DNA of 64,000 bases from NCBI GenBank assembly GCA_964447205.1, contig CAYUSB010000024.1:58446-122445 (forward strand), in the 5' to 3' direction. This stretch comes from JAEUKH01 sp964447205. Lineage in GTDB: Bacteria > Myxococcota_A > Polyangia > Polyangiales > Ga0077539. The notes beneath the pieces were generated by a model. It worked only from the letters and a program-made list of their open reading frames with translations, had not been told where the DNA came from and ran no database searches. Of the stretch, positions 6,746 through 16,284 are shown one piece after another. The translations under genes and the position numbers were made by a program. Numbering within the stretch: position 1 is the stretch's first letter; every line of letters begins with the position of its first letter.

Positions 6746-9523
6746 TCAGCCCTCCCGACGTCGACGACGCACGAAGGCCGCCAGGGCCACCCCGAGGCCC
6801 GCCAGGAGGCCCCTGGAGCCCGTGGTCGCAGGCCCTGCCCCTGCCCCGACGGTGCACGCGCAGCCGTCGCCCGAGAGGTGCCCCGGGGTGGGGTCGGTCC
6901 CGGGCAGCGGGGGGATGTCGTACCTGCCCGCGTCGGCGAAGGGGTCGCCCGCGTCGACCACGGGGTTGCCCGCGTCGACCACGGGGGTCCCGGCGTCGCG
7001 GGGGCCTTGGGCCACGCACAGGGAGGTGGCGAGGTCGCACATCTGCCCGACGGGGCAGTCGACGTTGCTCCCGCAGCCGCAGTAGAGGCTGCCGTCGGGG
7101 CGGTTGCGGCAGGCCCGACCCCCAGCGGCCATCTCGCAGCCGCGCACCATCCCGCTCCGCACGACGCAGGGCACGCACACGCCCCGGAGGGTGTTGCAGA
7201 TGGGCGTGGCAGGGGTCGGGGCGCAGTGAACGTCGGGGTCGGCGGCCACCATCACCCGGGCGGGACCGGGGTCGGCGGGGCCGTCGCCGGCGCAGTCGTT
7301 GTCAGAGTCGCGGTCGAGGAAATCGGGGTCGCCGTTGCGGTCGGTGTCCACGGGGCGGGTCGGGTCAGAGCCGGCCTCCTCGCGGTCCGGGACGCTGTCC
7401 CCGTCGGAGTCGGTGTCGCGGTACGAGGGGATCCCGTCGCCGTCGAAGTCGTCGCCCGCACTGGGGTCGAGCTGGCGTTCGGTGCGGGTGGGGATCCCGT
7501 CGCCGTCGTCGTCGGGGTCGAGCCAGTCGGGGGTGCCGTCGCCGTCGGTGTCGCGGTCGGTCCCTCCCGGCCCGCCTCCGCGCTCGACCGTGTTGGGAAC
7601 CCCGTCCCCGTCGGCGTCGTCGCCCGGATCGAGGAAGTCGGGGGCCCCGTTCATGTTGCGGTCTGCGGTGCCCTCGGTGCGGTCGTCGAGGCCGTCGGCG
7701 TCGGAGTCGAGGTCGCGGTACGAGGGCAGTCCGTCGCCGTCGAAGTCGTCGCCCGCGGTGGTGTCGAGGAGTGCCTCGGTGGCCGTGGGGATCCCGTCGT
7801 TGTCGTCGTCGGGGTCGAGGTGATCGGGGCGACCGTCCATGTCGGTGTCGCGGTTCACTCCCCCCGGGCGCTCGTCGCGGGTGGGGATGGTGTCGCCGTC
7901 GTCGTCGGGGTCGAGGTGATCGGGGAAGGCGTCGCCGTCGGTGTTGGCGTCGCGGCCTCCGGGGCGCTCGTCTCGGGTGGGGATCCCGTCGTTGTCGTCG
8001 TCGGGGTCGAGGGCGTTGATGTCCGCGTCGCCGTCGGTGTTGATGGGGCGGGTCACGTCCGGGCCCACCTCGGTCCCGTCGTTGATCCCGTCCCCGTCGG
8101 TGTCGGGGTTGCGGGGGTCGGTCCCGAGTCGGCCTTCGACGAGGTCCATGAGGCCGTCGCCGTCGGTGTCCTGGTCGGGGATGCACTCGCCGCGTTCGGT
8201 GTCGCACACGGGGCGGGCCGCATCACGGCAGTTGTTGTTGGGGTTTCGCGAGGCCACCGTGCGGTCGGCGTTGCTCTCGTCGCGGTCGGGCAGGCAGTCG
8301 TTGTCGCTGTCGTTGTCGAGGTAGTCGGGGGTCCCGTCGCGGTCGGTGTCGACGGTGCAGTCGCCCTCGGTGGTGTCGCGGTGGGTGTCCCCGTCGGCGT
8401 CGCCCACGGCCACGCGCCCGAGCATCTGCAGGACGATCACGGACATGGCCTCGTCGGCGTTGCCGAGGACGTTGAAGGTGATGGTCTGATCGCCGTCGCG
8501 CACGAAGGGGCGGAAGTCGTAGAGCTCGTCGTCGCGGCGGGTGGTGGGCGTGTGGGCCCCGAGGATGGCGTCGCCGTCGAGGCCTACGGGGGCTCCCGCG
8601 GCCAGGCCCACGCTCGCTTCGCTCCCGCCGAACGACCCCGTGGTCCCGAGGGCTGCCGTCGCCCGCCCGCAGGCCCGGGTCATCTCCGAAGCCGGAACCC
8701 CCGGCGGGGTCGGCTGCGGATCCCAGTCGTCGGCCCCGCCCGAGAAGGTGGTGAGGGCCCGGTCGTTGACCTGGACGGTGGTGTTCTCCTGGCAGCCGTC
8801 GTACTCCCAGTGCATGTTGATCGACGCGGCGAAGGGCTCTCCGCGGGTCGAGTTGGTGGGGCAGAAGTTGGCCGCGGGGCGCGGCAGGCGCAGGGTGCCC
8901 GAGCGGAACCCGCTGTCGGCCACGCCCTCGAAGACGACCACGCTGCGCTCGGGGGCGTAGTCGGCCTCGTAGAGCACGACCAGGGAGTGGCCGAGGTATT
9001 GGGGGTAGGCGGTGTGGTTCCAGTGTTGGTCGCCGCGTTCGGCCACGGGGACGCGGACGACCCCGCCGGGGTGGTTGGATCCGACGATGGCCCGGAGGTT
9101 TTCGGTCACGTCGAAGCGGAAGGTGCCCCACAGGCGCGAGGCCGCGTAGGTGGCCCGGCCCTCGAGGGAGCCCACAAACCGCGCGTTGCCCGACCCGATC
9201 TGCACGATGCGCGGATTGCCCGCGGGGCCCGCGGGGATGGCCTGGAGCGACCCCGTGGTGATGACCCCGGTGTAGAGCATCGCCCGGCGCACCCGAGCCC
9301 GCCGCGGGAGCTGAATGCGGAACTCCCCCGCCACGAGGGTCGTGGGCGTCGAGACGGCCGACCACCCGTCGACGGTGACCCCGCCCCGAAACGACTCCGA
9401 CACCCCCACCCGCAGGGTCTGCCCCGCGGCCACCGACGGGACCGCCGCGCTCGCCACCGCCCCGAGGGCCGCGATGCCCCACAGCCCCAACGCCCCAACG
9501 GCCCGACGACGACCACGCACCAT
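6746..9523 (-). CDS. Large secreted protein with thrombospondin type-3 Ca repeats and MYXO-CTERM tail
   Basis: About 925 residues. An N-terminal signal peptide (MVRGRRRAVGALGLWGIAA) precedes a roughly 370-residue beta-rich domain of DUF3344-like appearance (SVVVFEGVADSGFRSG..). A long array of Asp-rich thrombospondin type-3 repeats follows (DTDGDGI, LDPDDDNDGIPT, at least 15 units, about 400-720), each expected to bind Ca2+. After a Cys-rich segment the protein ends with a Cys, a hydrophobic helix (GLLAGLGVALAAFV) and RRRRREG, a MYXO-CTERM-type sorting signal. It would be displayed at the cell surface. The start at 9523 is chosen because GGGAG precedes it; an upstream ATG at 9556 in the same frame is the alternative. 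Confidence 0.85.
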   Translation of the reverse strand: MVRGRRRAVGALGLWGIAALGAVASAAVPSVAAGQTLRVGVSESFRGGVTVDGWSAVSTPTTLVAGEFRIQLPRRARVRRAMLYTGVITTGSLQAIPAGPAGNPRIVQIGSGNARFVGSLEGRATYAASRLWGTFRFDVTENLRAIVGSNHPGGVVRVPVAERGDQHWNHTAYPQYLGHSLVVLYEADYAPERSVVVFEGVADSGFRSGTLRLPRPAANFCPTNSTRGEPFAASINMHWEYDGCQENTTVQVNDRALTTFSGGADDWDPQPTPPGVPASEMTRACGRATAALGTTGSFGGSEASVGLAAGAPVGLDGDAILGAHTPTTRRDDELYDFRPFVRDGDQTITFNVLGNADEAMSVIVLQMLGRVAVGDADGDTHRDTTEGDCTVDTDRDGTPDYLDNDSDNDCLPDRDESNADRTVASRNPNNNCRDAARPVCDTERGECIPDQDTDGDGLMDLVEGRLGTDPRNPDTDGDGINDGTEVGPDVTRPINTDGDADINALDPDDDNDGIPTRDERPGGRDANTDGDAFPDHLDPDDDGDTIPTRDERPGGVNRDTDMDGRPDHLDPDDDNDGIPTATEALLDTTAGDDFDGDGLPSYRDLDSDADGLDDRTEGTADRNMNGAPDFLDPGDDADGDGVPNTVERGGGPGGTDRDTDGDGTPDWLDPDDDGDGIPTRTERQLDPSAGDDFDGDGIPSYRDTDSDGDSVPDREEAGSDPTRPVDTDRNGDPDFLDRDSDNDCAGDGPADPGPARVMVAADPDVHCAPTPATPICNTLRGVCVPCVVRSGMVRGCEMAAGGRACRNRPDGSLYCGCGSNVDCPVGQMCDLATSLCVAQGPRDAGTPVVDAGNPVVDAGDPFADAGRYDIPPLPGTDPTPGHLSGDGCACTVGAGAGPATTGSRGLLAGLGVALAAFVRRRRREG

Positions 9524-9606
9524 CTGCAACGCTCCCGTAAGGAATGACCCAACCATGACCGCTGCCCTTTCGCACGATCCGCGCGGGGCGGCAATGGGCC
9601 CTTCCC

Positions 9607-10398
9607 TCAGAAGCGGTAGCTCACGGCCCCCGCGGGGATGATCGCGAACCCGTGGGCCGAGCCCGTGTCGCGCGGAGTGGTCGACCCTTCCTGACGGGCC
9701 CGGGCCGTGGCCCAGGCGTAGTTGAAATCGACCTCGGCCGAGACGGCGATGCGGCCGAAGCCCACCCGCATCCCGAGCACGGCCGAGCCCTCCAGGCGGT
9801 GGGCCCCAAACTCAAACAGGTCGATGGCCCCCGTGGGGTTTCCCAGGGCCAGGGTCGAGTCGCCAAACATGTACCCCACCCGAACCCCCGCCCACAGGTG
9901 GTAGATGTCCTGGCGGCTCGTGCCCACCATGGCCGTCATTTCGCCGCCGTAGATCCGCGACTCGGTGATCGAGGCCCGGGGCACGGCCGAGTCCTGCACG
10001 CCCGACAAAAAGGCCAGGCGGCCGTTGAGGCCCGCGGTGAAGGAGAAGTCCCCCCGACGGATGAACTCGCGCCGGACCCCGATCCGCACGAGGCGCCCGA
10101 GGAGGGAGATCGACCCCTCGGCGCGATGGCCGATCCCTGTGCGCCCCGACACATACGGAACCACCCCCGGAGGCGTCACCCCGTACGCCGCCGCGGCCCG
10201 CAGCCGGGCCTCGTCCGTCGCGTTGGAACTCTGGGCTTCTGTGAGGGCCGACGACACCACGGGGGCGTGGTAGGCCGTGCCGACATCGAGCTCGAGCTTG
10301 TTGGCCCGCAAGACCCGGGCAGGAGCCAGGAAGGGCGAGGCGGTGGCGCACCCTGCCGCGCAGGCCAACAGGGGGAGCAGCCACCCGGCGGGGCGCAC
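9607..10398 (-). CDS. Outer-membrane beta-barrel lipoprotein
   Basis: The 263-residue protein begins with a signal and a possible lipobox (LLACAAG-C). The mature part is a series of amphipathic strands rich in Gly, Arg and aromatic residues. It ends in AVSYRF, with the terminal Phe typical of BAM-inserted barrels. It starts with GTG, whose first G is also the last base of the ferredoxin stop codon (TAGTG), so the two genes are translationally coupled. No specific porin or enzyme family is recognised. Confidence 0.65.
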   Translation of the reverse strand: MRPAGWLLPLLACAAGCATASPFLAPARVLRANKLELDVGTAYHAPVVSSALTEAQSSNATDEARLRAAAAYGVTPPGVVPYVSGRTGIGHRAEGSISLLGRLVRIGVRREFIRRGDFSFTAGLNGRLAFLSGVQDSAVPRASITESRIYGGEMTAMVGTSRQDIYHLWAGVRVGYMFGDSTLALGNPTGAIDLFEFGAHRLEGSAVLGMRVGFGRIAVSAEVDFNYAWATARARQEGSTTPRDTGSAHGFAIIPAGAVSYRF

Positions 10399-10703
10399 TA
10401 CTTGCGGAACCGCGAGGGGTAATTGTTGTTCTGCGCGCGGGCCTGGAGCTGCTTGTCGTCGGGATGCAGCCGCACGGCCCGCTCAAACAGGTCGCCCTCG
10501 GCCTCCTTGTGGGCCGGGTCGGGGATGCAGCACTCCACGGGGCAGACCGCCTGGCAGGCCTCGTGGTCGTAAAACCCTACGCACTCCGTGCAGAGTTCGG
10601 GGTCGATGACATAGATCTCGTCGCCCTCACTGATCGCATCATTGGGGCACTCGGGTTCGCACGCGCCGCAATTGATACAATCTGAGGTAATGTGCGTGGC
10701 CAT
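10398..10703 (-). CDS. YfhL-family 2[4Fe-4S] ferredoxin
   Basis: The 101-residue protein starts MATHITSDCINC, closely following the YfhL/Fdx family pattern. The first cluster motif is CINCGACEPECP. The second is the expanded CTECVGFYDHEACQAVCP, with the insertion between the first two Cys that characterises YfhL and Alvin ferredoxins. A low-potential electron-transfer role in the cytoplasm is expected. The start at 10703 is chosen by family alignment; an upstream ATG at 10733 would add ten residues. Pairing with a downstream outer-membrane lipoprotein is unusual. Confidence 0.9.
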   Translation of the reverse strand: MATHITSDCINCGACEPECPNDAISEGDEIYVIDPELCTECVGFYDHEACQAVCPVECCIPDPAHKEAEGDLFERAVRLHPDDKQLQARAQNNNYPSRFRK

Positions 10704-10847
10704 AGTGTCGGCGTACTCCGTCTGCGGGGACATCGTCGCGTCGCGGAGGCACTCGTTGTCTCCACGCGCGTCGGCCGCGGTGATCTAGTGGACCACCCCC
10801 CCCCCTGTCAATCCGGCAGCGGCCCAAAGGACCGCCCGCGGGACGGC

Positions 10848-12281
<1,434 letters not shown>

Positions 12282-12349
12282 TGGCTCTCGGGCCGAGAGT
12301 CCTACGCGGGGCGAGGCCGCCGGGCAAGGCCGCCCATGGATTCGGTCGG

Positions 12350-12835
12350 TCAGTCGCGGAAGTTGACGTACTGCATCTCGAAGGGCAGCTCCTGCCCCCG
12401 GAGCAGCTTGATGGCCGTCTGGAGGTCGTCCTTGTTCTTGCCCGTGACCCGCACGGTGTCCTCATGGATGGAGGCCTGGACCTTGAGTTTGGCCTCCTTG
12501 ATGAGGTCGATGACGGCGCGGGCGTTGTCCCGGTCGATGCCCTCCTTGAGCTTGATGAGCTGGCGAAAGTTGTTCTTGGCGGCGGGCTGGGGCTTCTGCG
12601 GGTCGACGTGTTTGAGCGAGACCCCCCGCCGCACGAGCTTGGTGTTGAGGACCTCCAGGGCGGCGTCGAGGCGGCCCTCGCTGTTGGCCATCAGCATGAT
12701 CCCGTCGGCGGTGCGCTCGATGGTCGTGCCGGTCCCGCGGAAGTCGAAGCGGGTTCCGATCTCCTTGGAGGCCTGCAAGACCGCGTTGACGACCTCGGCG
12801 TGATTGAGCTTCGAGACCACATCAAACGAAGGCAT
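12350..12835 (-). CDS. yajQ: YajQ family nucleotide-binding protein
   Basis: The 161-residue protein is full length for the YajQ family: two RNP-like ferredoxin folds starting MPSFDVVSKLNHAEVVNAV and ending QELPFEMQYVNFRD. Members bind cyclic di-GMP or nucleic acid and in Xanthomonas act with a LysR regulator. No such partner is next to it here. It lies upstream of rimO on the same strand with about 70 bases between them, so co-transcription is possible. Confidence 0.95.
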   Translation of the reverse strand: MPSFDVVSKLNHAEVVNAVLQASKEIGTRFDFRGTGTTIERTADGIMLMANSEGRLDAALEVLNTKLVRRGVSLKHVDPQKPQPAAKNNFRQLIKLKEGIDRDNARAVIDLIKEAKLKVQASIHEDTVRVTGKNKDDLQTAIKLLRGQELPFEMQYVNFRD

Positions 12836-12873
12836 TGTCCTTCTCCCGTGCGTGAAAACAGACGGAAGGGGTC

Positions 12874-13533
12874 TTACCCCTCCCCCGTCGCGGTGTAGCC
12901 CTGGGCAGCCAGGAGTTCGAGGGCGAGGGCGTCGATGGTGCGGCGCACCCGGAGCTCGGCCGTGTCGCTCTCCAGGATGGCTTGTTTCGCAGCCGAATCA
13001 GACACCACCCGCTCGGCCAGGCGCAGGCACAACAGCGCCGACGGAACCGCCCCCGAGGCCTCGGCACCCACCCCCACGGGCCGCGTTCGGCCGCTGGCGA
13101 GGTACTGGGCCGCCACGGCGAGCAGGGTGGACCGGGACAGCGGGTCGACCTCGGGAGGATCGGGATCGGGCAGGACCACGGCCCGCACCCGGCGGTACGG
13201 GGGCACAAACGGCCGCTCCTCGACCCGAACCCGCCCGACGCCCTCCACGAGGATGTTGAATCGCCCGTCGGGCAGCCGCTGATGCCCCACGACCCGCCCA
13301 AGCCCCGCCACCGAACAGAACCCCGGGACGGCCTCGGTGATCTCCCCGAGGATGCAGCTCACCACCAGGTACGGGGCCCCCGACCCCAGGAGGTCGCGGA
13401 CCATGGCCCGGTACCGCGGCTCAAAGATATGAAACGGCAGCCTCTGCCCGGGAAAGAGCACCACTCCCGGCAAGGGAAAGACCGGGACATCCTCCAGGAC
13501 CCCCGCGAGGGCCTCTGCGTCGAGGGGCGCCAT
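12874..13533 (-). CDS. LON substrate-binding domain protein
   Basis: The 219-residue protein consists only of the N-terminal LON domain, without the AAA+ or protease parts of Lon. Recognisable segments are VPVFPLPGVVLFPGQRLPFHIFEPRY at the N-terminus and a C-terminal helical bundle. Stand-alone LON-domain proteins are common and may bind unfolded substrates; the activity is unproven. The ATG shares its A with the TGA of folE (TGATG), so its translation is probably coupled to folE. Confidence 0.9.
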   Translation of the reverse strand: MAPLDAEALAGVLEDVPVFPLPGVVLFPGQRLPFHIFEPRYRAMVRDLLGSGAPYLVVSCILGEITEAVPGFCSVAGLGRVVGHQRLPDGRFNILVEGVGRVRVEERPFVPPYRRVRAVVLPDPDPPEVDPLSRSTLLAVAAQYLASGRTRPVGVGAEASGAVPSALLCLRLAERVVSDSAAKQAILESDTAELRVRRTIDALALELLAAQGYTATGEG

Positions 13534-14198
13534 CACCCGCCCTCCCTCTGCCCGCCCCGGGGCATCGCGCCGAGGGCGACGGCCGCGAGAAACTCGGCCC
13601 GCCCGGCGGGGTCGGTCGACCACTGGCCGGCGTAGCTGTGGGTGACTACGCGGGCGGCGGATTCGCGTTCGCCCCGGGCGCAGAGGCAGGCGTGTTGGGC
13701 GTCGAGCACGACCCCTGCGGCCAGGGCCCCGAGCTGTGCGACGAGGGCCTCGGCCACCTGGCGCCCGAGGGTCTCTTGCAGGACGAGGCGGTGGGCGTAG
13801 GCCGTGAGCACATCCACCAGGGCCCCGAACCCCACCACCCGGCCCCCGGGGAGATACCCGAGGTGGGCCGTTCCCCAGGAGGGCAGGAGGTGATGCGGGC
13901 ACACGCTCGCGTACCGAACCCCCGTGACCACGACCAGTCCCCCCTCGGCGCTCGGCAGGGCGGCCGCGAGGGCGGCCCCGGGGTCACGCCGGTACCCGTC
14001 GAGGAGCTCGTCTCGAAAGGCCCGGGCTACGCGCTCGGGGGTGCCCGCGAGTTCGGGGTCGTCGTCGACGGGCAACCCCAGGGCCACGAGAAAGGCCCGC
14101 ATCGACCGCGCCGCTTCGTCCACCAGGTGCACCTGTCGCCGTTGAGGGGTCGCGGGAGAGTGCTTCGCGCCCCGCCGAAGGCAATGCCCGAAATACAT
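13533..14198 (-). CDS. folE: GTP cyclohydrolase I
   Basis: FolE converts GTP to 7,8-dihydroneopterin triphosphate, the first step of folate (or other pterin) synthesis. The zinc ligands are recognisable: SVCPHHLLP (Cys and His) and the later HACLCARG cysteine. The substrate loop is THSYAGQW. As called the protein has 221 residues, near the usual 180-220. The true start could be the ATG at 14198 or the GTG at 14132, and neither has a strong ribosome site. Sequence around HACLCARG and SYAGQW differs somewhat from E. coli FolE (MCMVMRG), so it is a divergent member. Confidence 0.9.
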   Translation of the reverse strand: MYFGHCLRRGAKHSPATPQRRQVHLVDEAARSMRAFLVALGLPVDDDPELAGTPERVARAFRDELLDGYRRDPGAALAAALPSAEGGLVVVTGVRYASVCPHHLLPSWGTAHLGYLPGGRVVGFGALVDVLTAYAHRLVLQETLGRQVAEALVAQLGALAAGVVLDAQHACLCARGERESAARVVTHSYAGQWSTDPAGRAEFLAAVALGAMPRGGQREGG

Positions 14199-14321
14199 GC
14201 CCCACGCAACCTTGGCCGCCCTCGGGTCGATACCCGCTCCGGTCCTGTCGCCTCTCTTGCCGCAGGGACTCCCCGGGCGTAGCGTATCGCCTGTGGTTGG
14301 CCCGCACGGAGCCCTCGTCGC

Positions 14322-14678
14322 GTGAACCCCATCAAACCCCCGGGCGCCAGCCCCCCGACCCTCCCCATCTCTCCCGCGGCCCCCGCTCCCCTCGCGGGCA
14401 CCACGGGCCCCCGCGGCCCGGCCGAGGTCGCACCCGCCGCCACCGCAGCCCCGACCGACCCCACGGCCGCCACCCTGGCCGACCTGCGGGCGGGGCGGAT
14501 CTCTCCCGACGCCGCGGTGGGGCGCCTCACCGACGCGGCCCTGAGCCGGGCGAAGCTCCCAGAGGCCCGACGGGCCGCGGTGGAGGGGCGGGTCAGGGAC
14601 CTGCTGGCCCATGACCCCACGGTGGCCGCGCTGCTCGGGCGGATGGGGGCCACGGTTCCGTCGGCGGAGGGGGGCTGA
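14322..14678 (+). CDS. Small Pro/Ala-rich protein with helical C-terminus
   Basis: A GTG start gives 118 residues. The first 50 are Pro/Ala/Thr-rich and probably disordered. Residues about 50-110 (TLADLRAGRISPDAAVGRLTDAAL...LLGRMGA) look like a compact helical domain of the sort seen in small myxobacterial proteins of unknown role. It is divergent from folE (124 bases between) and convergent on the Fe-S repair gene. I do not recognise the family. Confidence 0.55.
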   Translation: MNPIKPPGASPPTLPISPAAPAPLAGTTGPRGPAEVAPAATAAPTDPTAATLADLRAGRISPDAAVGRLTDAALSRAKLPEARRAAVEGRVRDLLAHDPTVAALLGRMGATVPSAEGG

Positions 14679-14712
14679 CGGAGAGCGGGGAGAGCGGGGA
14701 GAGCCCGGTCGT

Positions 14713-15372
14713 TCAGCGCCCCGTGAGGGCCTTGGGGAAGAGCACGTTGTTCTCCAGGGCGATGTGTTCGCGAAGGTCGCGGTCAAAGGCCTCGAGGCCC
14801 TGCCACAGGGCCGTCCACGTGGCGCAGGCCCCGCTCGGAACCCTGAACCCGTTGGTGAGCAACACGAGCCGCGCGAGCAGGCCCGCCACGTCGTCGTGGT
14901 CGCGCAGCATCACCTGCACCGGGGCGTGCGGAGCCGGGGCCCCCGCGCGCAAGATCCACGGAAACAGAACCTGCTCTTCCTTCATCAGATGGGGGTCGAG
15001 GTCGGCCCGCAGTTCGCGGACGAGTTGGGCCAGGGCGGCGAGCCGGTCGTCCTTCTCCCCATGAACCCGGGCCACCTTGTCGGCCATGGCCTCGAGGCGC
15101 GGCAGGTCTTCCTTGAGCGGGTCATGGAACCGCCGGAGGACATGCTCGATCACCGCGGCGACCGGTTGGGTGTCCCAACGTACGGCGGGCTCGGCGTTGC
15201 GGGCTTCTTCCGCGGCGATCTCGGCCAGGACCTGGTCTACGTCGATCTTCTTGGCCGCGCAGACCTCGTCGAGGGCCTTGCTCCCCCCGCAGCAGAAGTC
15301 GATCCCGTACCGCTGAAAGACCTTCACGGCGTGGGGGCGTGTGGTGCTGAGTGAACCAACAGTCTGGGACAT
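14713..15372 (-). CDS. ric: Iron-sulfur cluster repair protein (RIC/YtfE/ScdA family)
   Basis: The 219-residue di-iron protein repairs Fe-S clusters damaged by nitric oxide or oxidants. The N-terminal ScdA domain contains FQRYGIDFCCGGSKALDE, with the characteristic double Cys. The C-terminal hemerythrin-like bundle supplies the iron ligands, with His/Glu pairs in HVLRRFHDPL, HLMKEEQVLFP, MLRDHDDV and HIALENNVLFP. The length matches E. coli YtfE (220). The upstream region has a TGTC-AA-GACA dyad (15444-15453) that may be an operator. Confidence 0.93.
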   Translation of the reverse strand: MSQTVGSLSTTRPHAVKVFQRYGIDFCCGGSKALDEVCAAKKIDVDQVLAEIAAEEARNAEPAVRWDTQPVAAVIEHVLRRFHDPLKEDLPRLEAMADKVARVHGEKDDRLAALAQLVRELRADLDPHLMKEEQVLFPWILRAGAPAPHAPVQVMLRDHDDVAGLLARLVLLTNGFRVPSGACATWTALWQGLEAFDRDLREHIALENNVLFPKALTGR

Positions 15373-15443
15373 CGTAGGGCCTCCTGGGCGGCGGGGTGTG
15401 TGCGGTGTCTCTGGGGCTCCGCAGCCACCCTCGACATGAGATT

Positions 15444-15453
15444 TGTCAAGACA
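15444..15453. promoter_or_regulatory. Palindrome TGTCAAGACA between ric and a small gene
   Basis: A perfect 10-bp dyad lies in the divergent region between the Fe-S repair gene (ATG at 15372) and the small gene at 15493. It could be an operator for an NO- or redox-responsive regulator. It does not match the FNR/NNR consensus TTGAT-N4-ATCAA. Confidence 0.25.
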
Positions 15454-15492
15454 GGCCCAGCGCCGCGGGCCGCGGGGACTAGACTGACTGCG

Positions 15493-15753
15493 ATGAAGCA
15501 GGCGACGCTTCCAGGTTGGGTCGTCGACGAGGCCGAGAGCGTACGGGAAGAGTGCGCCCGGTACCGCGCGATGTTCGGCGAGGAGAAGATGGCGGTGCTC
15601 GCGGCCCTGCTCCGCGACGCCGAGCGGATCCTGGCCTCCCGGCCCGACGCGCAACGCGCCCGCGATTGGGTCGACCCGCTGCCTCCGAGCACCGTACAGG
15701 CCCTGGCCCGCCTGAGGGCCGAGGCCCGATCGAAGGGCGGCGCGCGGCCGTGA
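15493..15753 (+). CDS. Small helical hypothetical protein
   Basis: The 86-residue protein begins MKQATLPGWVVDEAESV and is predicted to be almost entirely helical (REECARYRAMFGEEKMAVLAALLRDAERIL). A basic end (RLRAEARSKGGARP) follows. No family is recognised. Coding is supported by strong third-position GC bias. It ends just before the large inverted-repeat element at 15761. It may be transcribed divergently from ric. Confidence 0.5.
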   Translation: MKQATLPGWVVDEAESVREECARYRAMFGEEKMAVLAALLRDAERILASRPDAQRARDWVDPLPPSTVQALARLRAEARSKGGARP

Positions 15754-15760
15754 CGCCCCT

Positions 15761-16257
15761 CGACGCGGCCCTGAGTACCGCTCCGCACAAGTTCGTGCTC
15801 AGTTCGGGAGTCCCAGCGGCCCTCACCCCTTCGATTCTTACTGCGCGAGGGCACCCTCTCCCGTAACCGGGAGAGGGCCGATGGATGACGTGCGAACAAT
15901 ATTGGGTGATGGCTGCCGGGGTTTTAGGTCAGTGCAGTGGCTCAACGGGGAACCGAGTCCTCTCCCCTTGCGGTTCGCGCGTTGCCCCATTCCCCTCTCC
16001 ACCGGCGGAGGTTTACCCACGTATTTTCGTTGCTCCGTCGGCGTGGGAGTGGGTCGGTGCCCGGGAGCCACAACGTCGGCCTGGACCCAACGGCCCTCAC
16101 CCAGTACTGTTCGCATGTCACCCATTTCCCCTCTCCCGGTGACGGGAGAGGGGAGCCTCGTACCGTGAGAATAGAGGGGGTGAGGGCCGCCGGGCCGGGC
16201 GCCATCCTCCCCGATCTGGGTACGAACTTTCGCGGTGCAGTGCTGATGAACGCGTCG
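15761..16257. repeat. About 500-bp inverted-repeat element with ~150-bp arms (MITE-like)
   Basis: The left arm (about 15761-15908) and right arm (about 16098-16257) are imperfect inverted copies of each other. Matching segments are CGACGCG at the outer ends, AAGTTCGT, GCGGCCCTCACCCC and TATTCTCAC/TTCTTAC. Each arm also holds a sub-hairpin CCTCTCCCG-N4-CGGGAGAGG and an inner end GTGCGAACA-TA-TTGGGTG-like sequence. The loop (15909-16097) contains TCCTCTCCCCTTGCGGTTCGC. A truncated relative lies at 63321-63425. No transposase is encoded. It sits between a small gene and the 3' end of an orphan antitoxin gene, where a partner toxin gene would be expected. Confidence 0.75.
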
Positions 16258-16284
16258 TAGAGGACGACCCGCGACACGGGTGCT

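Noticed and set aside
7250..8420. GTCGTCGTC-rich tract suspected to be a CRISPR or tandem repeat array
   Set aside because: Periodicity follows the Asp-rich codons of thrombospondin repeats; there are no identical repeats with unique spacers. No CRISPR array was found in the window.
5852..9547. 1231-codon plus-strand open frame, antisense to the thrombospondin-repeat gene
   Set aside because: Its product is composed of Val/Gly/Asp repeats produced by reading Asp-GTC codons on the wrong strand; the minus-strand product has clear domains, a signal peptide and a sorting tail.
14712..15654. Longer form of the Fe-S repair protein beginning at 15654
   Set aside because: The family starts at MSQTVGSL; the upstream residues have no counterpart and cross the divergent promoter.
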